Of a DNA stretch of 64,000 bases, positions 60,560 to 64,000 are shown piece after piece (within the stretch, counting starts at the first letter, position 1; the number at the start of each line of letters is the position of its first letter). The notes beneath the pieces are model-generated. The model was not told the DNA's origin, ran no database searches, and saw only the letters and a program-made list of their open reading frames with translations. The translations under genes and the position numbers were made by a program. The stretch is taken from contig NZ_QZCF01000008.1 in NCBI RefSeq assembly GCF_003591485.1, positions 1 to 64,000 of the forward strand, given 5' to 3'. The stretch is from Paenibacillus sp. 1011MAR3C5. Its GTDB lineage: Bacteria; Bacillota; Bacilli; Paenibacillales; Paenibacillaceae.

Positions 60560-61642
60560 CTAGGCGTAGTTGCCCGGCTGTGTCTTGCTCTTCATAGCCA
60601 CTCCGAAATCGGTATAGATGCGGTTCGTCAGGTCAATGCCTCTCGCTCCCGCAATATGATGGGCCAGAATTTGAAAAGGTATGATGAGCGCAAAAGGTGC
60701 GGCGAATTCGTCGATAGTAAGATCCAGTCCAAGCACGCTGGCTTGGGACGAGCTCCCCGTCGTGACGGTGTAGACGTACCCCGAGATGCGCTCTTCATAG
60801 CTGCGGAGACGCTCCAGGCGATCCTTGACCGGACTTTCCGTCTCGACGAAGAAGAAGCGATGTTCCGGATTGACCTCCAGATACGGACCATGCATGAACG
60901 CCTCCACCTCTACGCCTTGAGAAGGCACTCTGACGGTCTCGACAAACTTGGTCTCGAACTCCTTGATCGTTCCCACCGCAGGCCCGTAGCCGACTGCCGT
61001 GAACCGGGGCGCGCTGGCAAGCTCCTCGCGGAACGTCTCGAAGAATGTTTCCGTGCGGGCTATCGTATCCGGGATCGCTTCTGCAGCGCGCCTCAGCGAG
61101 TCAAGCTGTACCTGTACCTCGGCAGCGCTTAAGTTGCGATTCAGCTCCGCTGTGCGCAGACCCGCCAGCATCAAGGTAAGGACAGTCGCGAGAAAGCCCT
61201 TCGTTACATAGCCCACCCGTTCCTCGCCGCAGCCGATATCGACGGTCAGGTCGGCGACTTCGCTAATCGCGCTCGCCGTATCGGCGCTCAGCGCGATCGT
61301 AGGCAGACCCGCCTCCTTACGGACGCGCTCCAGCGCCCCGATTGTCGATGTGCTGTGTCCGCTCTGGGAAATGCCGATGACAAGATCTGTGTAAGGACTC
61401 AGCTTGTCATAATAGGTGAACGGAAACGGCTCCTTGATCTCAACCCGAACGCCCGCCCAGCGCTCGATAGCGTACTTGGCGCTTAGCGCCGCATTATAGC
61501 TGGAGCCCGTTGCGACAAGCAGCCAGTCCTGCTTGCCGGAAGCAAGCTCGGCAAATGGTTGAACATTATCTGGGTAGGCAGCTAGAATCCGCTCCGCCAT
61601 ATCCTTCTCTTCGTTGATATACGTCATCATGGTCGGTTTCAT
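60560..61642 (-). CDS. SIS-domain sugar-phosphate isomerase/deaminase-like protein
   Basis: This 360-residue protein has two SIS domains. The first has LLVATGSSYNAALSAKYAIERWAGV and VIGISQSGHSTSTIGALERVRK (phosphosugar-binding Ser/Thr). The second has FTAVGYGPAVGTIKEFETKFVE. The layout resembles GlmS isomerase domain, AgaS and FrlB deglycases. It is likely to convert an aminosugar or fructosamine phosphate made from sugars released by the neighbouring GH9 enzyme. It starts three bases after the GH9 stop, so it is in the same operon. Confidence 0.9.
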   Translation of the reverse strand: MKPTMMTYINEEKDMAERILAAYPDNVQPFAELASGKQDWLLVATGSSYNAALSAKYAIERWAGVRVEIKEPFPFTYYDKLSPYTDLVIGISQSGHSTSTIGALERVRKEAGLPTIALSADTASAISEVADLTVDIGCGEERVGYVTKGFLATVLTLMLAGLRTAELNRNLSAAEVQVQLDSLRRAAEAIPDTIARTETFFETFREELASAPRFTAVGYGPAVGTIKEFETKFVETVRVPSQGVEVEAFMHGPYLEVNPEHRFFFVETESPVKDRLERLRSYEERISGYVYTVTTGSSSQASVLGLDLTIDEFAAPFALIIPFQILAHHIAGARGIDLTNRIYTDFGVAMKSKTQPGNYA

Positions 61643-61645
61643 CGG

Positions 61646-63958
61646 TTACACCTCCGCTGCGTACAGATCGGCTACGATGGACATCCATTTGCCCGCATTG
61701 CCGGTCCATACTTCTTTATAAGTTGCATTGTTGAACTGCGGCCAATACGGCTCATCCTCATTGCCGAAGGTCTGTACGCCAACCGGCAATTCGCCGGTCA
61801 TCTCGCCGCAAAGCACCGAATATTGCTGCGCATAGCGATAGCCTTCTCCATGCATCATGGATTGACCGAATGGATTTTGTCCGACGATCCATTGCAGCTG
61901 TCCCTCTGCAATATTCAGCAGCGCCTTATCCTTCAAGTGAAGTCCCGCTACCGAAGCCGCCTTTCCTTGCGACAGGATAATCGCATTATTGCCTCTGAAC
62001 GAGAACCAGGCCGGGAATCTGCGCAAGTAATAAGAATCATTCAGCTTGACGCCTGCTTTAAGCTGGTTGCCGTAATCCTCTTTCGCTTGATGATCGATAA
62101 GCAGATGCTGATAATTGAAGCTCTTGTCATCCAGATGCTCGTTCACATGGTATACGCCGCTTGCCAGCATCGGATACGGCAGCGTGTATTCCGCAATGCG
62201 CTTGACGTATTCCCCGTAAGCCTCAATCGACGCCAGCCAATCTCCCGCTTCGGGATGATTGCCCTGCGTCTCATGGATGGCTGCGAAAGCCATCATATAC
62301 AAGTGCTCACGAGCCTGATGATTGAAGTGCTGCACGACTTCTTTGCCCGGATTCCGGTAGAAGAAGCCCCTAAGCTTCGAGCCGTTGTCCAGCAGCTCAA
62401 TCCCTTCAAGCTCCTGGGACCTTCTGACGAAGGCGATAAATTCGGCAGCCTTCTCCGCATAGAAGCTGTCCTTCGTCGCCTTGTACAGCATCGATGCAGC
62501 CCATGATGCCGTAGCCATATATAGGCTCTCCGACGATTGGTACGTATGCTCCCAGAAAATCGGCTTTTGGTCGAAGCCATGCTTCTTGAATTCTTCAAGC
62601 GCATATTGGAAGTCTTCCTTGGCGATATGCAGGAGCCGCTTCGATAGCGCAGGATGATGATTCATCCGGCTATGAATGAAAGCTTCGATGCCCGCGCAAT
62701 AAAAATTCTCATACGCCTGGTTGTGAACGCGTGCTTCTGCGTCATCCATACTCCCGATTCGGCCGTCCGTCCACCTTGTCATGCCTGCGCTTGTAGCGCG
62801 ATAGCCATCGCCGAAGCGAGTTTTTAATATAAAATCGAGACCCCACTCGCCTTCTTCCAGCAAGCGAAGATAGAGATCCTCGTCATAGGGCTTCACTTGA
62901 TCCGCCATCTCGAACAGCGAATGCGTCACCTCTGCCGTCTGGATCAGCTGCTGCGAGACATCGCCTGCATCATGCCAGCCGCCGTTGAACGACAGCAGCG
63001 TCCCCTTATGCTTCGCTACAATATCCGCATGACAGCTGCCGTGAATGCCCGGAACCGGATATCCGCAGCGCTCGCAAAAGATGAAGTTCAGCGATTTCCA
63101 CAAGGAGGCATGCCATACGCTCGGCGCCGCTCCAATCGCGAAGCTTTCTGTCGTCGCGCCACCCGCACTAAGTATATAGCGGCCGTTCTGCTTGAACCCG
63201 GAGAAGTCCATCACCTGGAACATCCCCCACTCCGTCTTCATCTCACCAAGCTTGCCCGTGAATACGGCAAAGCCAGTCGTCTCATGGATGAGCTGAAAGC
63301 GCTCTCCCTCAAGACCGGCTGCAAAGGCTGTTTTCCCCCCGTCAACTGAATAACCGCTGTGGGAGAACACAATCTCTCCCCGCTTCGGCACCCAGCCTTT
63401 GGACACATGATGTCCGTCCACTTTCTCCAGCGTAATATCTTTAAGCGCCAACTCAATCGCATCGCCTGTCGCTTTTTCCTTGCCGTTCAAGTAATACCCG
63501 ATGGTCAGCTCCGTTATAACGTCTCTAGGCAGCTCCTGGATATCCAGATGAACGGTGTTCCACTCGTGGTTATCCATGTTCACGCCGTGAACGCCTTCCC
63601 GGTGGTACAAATCGGGAATTGGAATCACGCCTTCATTTTTGAATTTGATCATGATGTAGGCGTTAGGTACACCCTGAAAGTCAGGGCGCAGGTTAAGCGT
63701 GACGCGGTTGAAGGCCTCCCAGTTCACTTCCGGAAGCTTCAAGGTCATCCATGCGCTGCCGAAGTTTGTATAGTCTCCGTCAGCGGGTGCGCCCTCCGGC
63801 CAATGCGGCATAATGGAAGGCGACACGAGCTGAATCTCTTGTTCAGAGGCTCTTAGCGATCCTACGCCGTGATGAACCCACTGTTGGCTTTCGCTGGCAG
63901 CGGCATCGAACAGCGTCTCCCGGGAGAGCACGACTTGCTCCGCTTGTTCCTTCTCCAT
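61646..63958 (-). CDS. Glycoside hydrolase family 9 enzyme, cytoplasmic-type (5' end may extend beyond the window)
   Basis: This 770-residue protein starts with a carbohydrate-binding/beta-sandwich domain (about 15-200), then a CelD-type Ig-like segment (about 205-285). The GH9 (alpha/alpha)6 barrel follows, with the Asp pair in FNGGWHDAGDVSQQL (about 327-330). The general-acid Glu is in NATYKEVWTGNAGKW near residue 755. A Cys/His cluster (CERCGYPVPGIHGSCHADI) is typical. No signal peptide is visible, so it may act on imported oligosaccharides. With an SIS partner, a beta-glucosaminidase or cellodextrinase role is plausible. The frame stays open to 64000, so the true start could be upstream; ATG 63958 has only a modest GGAA ribosome site. 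Confidence 0.88.
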   Translation of the reverse strand: MEKEQAEQVVLSRETLFDAAASESQQWVHHGVGSLRASEQEIQLVSPSIMPHWPEGAPADGDYTNFGSAWMTLKLPEVNWEAFNRVTLNLRPDFQGVPNAYIMIKFKNEGVIPIPDLYHREGVHGVNMDNHEWNTVHLDIQELPRDVITELTIGYYLNGKEKATGDAIELALKDITLEKVDGHHVSKGWVPKRGEIVFSHSGYSVDGGKTAFAAGLEGERFQLIHETTGFAVFTGKLGEMKTEWGMFQVMDFSGFKQNGRYILSAGGATTESFAIGAAPSVWHASLWKSLNFIFCERCGYPVPGIHGSCHADIVAKHKGTLLSFNGGWHDAGDVSQQLIQTAEVTHSLFEMADQVKPYDEDLYLRLLEEGEWGLDFILKTRFGDGYRATSAGMTRWTDGRIGSMDDAEARVHNQAYENFYCAGIEAFIHSRMNHHPALSKRLLHIAKEDFQYALEEFKKHGFDQKPIFWEHTYQSSESLYMATASWAASMLYKATKDSFYAEKAAEFIAFVRRSQELEGIELLDNGSKLRGFFYRNPGKEVVQHFNHQAREHLYMMAFAAIHETQGNHPEAGDWLASIEAYGEYVKRIAEYTLPYPMLASGVYHVNEHLDDKSFNYQHLLIDHQAKEDYGNQLKAGVKLNDSYYLRRFPAWFSFRGNNAIILSQGKAASVAGLHLKDKALLNIAEGQLQWIVGQNPFGQSMMHGEGYRYAQQYSVLCGEMTGELPVGVQTFGNEDEPYWPQFNNATYKEVWTGNAGKWMSIVADLYAAEV

Positions 63959-64000
63959 CGAACGTTCCGGGTAGATGGGCAGCGGGCGGTGAAGATAACC

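Overview
The window looks like a chromosome segment of a Paenibacillus-type Gram-positive spore former. This rests on S-layer-homology (SLH) anchored surface proteins, strong AGGAGG ribosome sites, a lipoprotein/GH9/SIS carbohydrate cluster, a SigB partner-switching cluster and ydaO-type riboswitches. No rRNA, CRISPR array or insertion sequence was seen. There is one tRNA gene (Pro, GGG).

Layout. 1-14.4 kb is comparatively AT-rich and surface-oriented. It holds a partial leucine-rich/InlB-repeat exported protein, a two-gene signalling pair (hybrid histidine kinase with two kinase modules, and a BTAD-type response regulator), a glucose/sorbosone dehydrogenase-like protein, a 1708-residue SLH protein built of near-identical repeats, and a TetR regulator that seems to start at CTG. 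14.6-28.5 kb carries RlmCD/RumA methyltransferase, an AHSA1 protein, an M42 peptidase, an SLH-anchored GH18 chitinase, a UvrD-like helicase, and an ECF sigma/anti-sigma locus with a truncated anti-sigma paralogue. 28.6-33 kb carries a TetR gene, a tandem pair of c-di-AMP (ydaO/yuaA) riboswitches feeding an otherwise unnoticed 35-codon membrane-peptide gene, modAB with a divergent molybdate-type regulator, and tRNA-Pro followed by decayed genes.

34-45.4 kb is a general-stress cluster: SodC, YtxH, SigB, RsbW, a DUF948 protein, a CHASE3-HAMP-GAF hybrid kinase, a CheR methyltransferase, a second RsbW-like protein with RsbV, a receiver-PP2C phosphatase, YflT-like and DUF1328 proteins, and small membrane and lipoproteins. 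It matches the RsbK-RsbM-RsbY pathway known from the Bacillus cereus group. Several sites resembling sigma-B promoters (GTTTCA-N13/14-GGGTWA) precede these genes, which suggests a self-reinforcing regulon.

45.5-58.4 kb is a mixed metabolic region: beta-lactamase-fold hydrolase, MBL hydrolase, amidase, LysR/DJ-1 pair, a lincosamide nucleotidyltransferase-like gene abutting a 5'-truncated MocR pseudogene, GNAT, proline dehydrogenase, two membrane/exported unknowns, an MFS exporter and a DinB protein. 58.7-64 kb is a minus-strand sugar operon (GH9 glycosidase, SIS sugar-phosphate isomerase, solute-binding lipoprotein) that continues beyond the right edge.

The most striking item is the riboswitch locus: promoter, aptamer, terminator, second aptamer, second terminator, then a small membrane ORF, all in one orientation.
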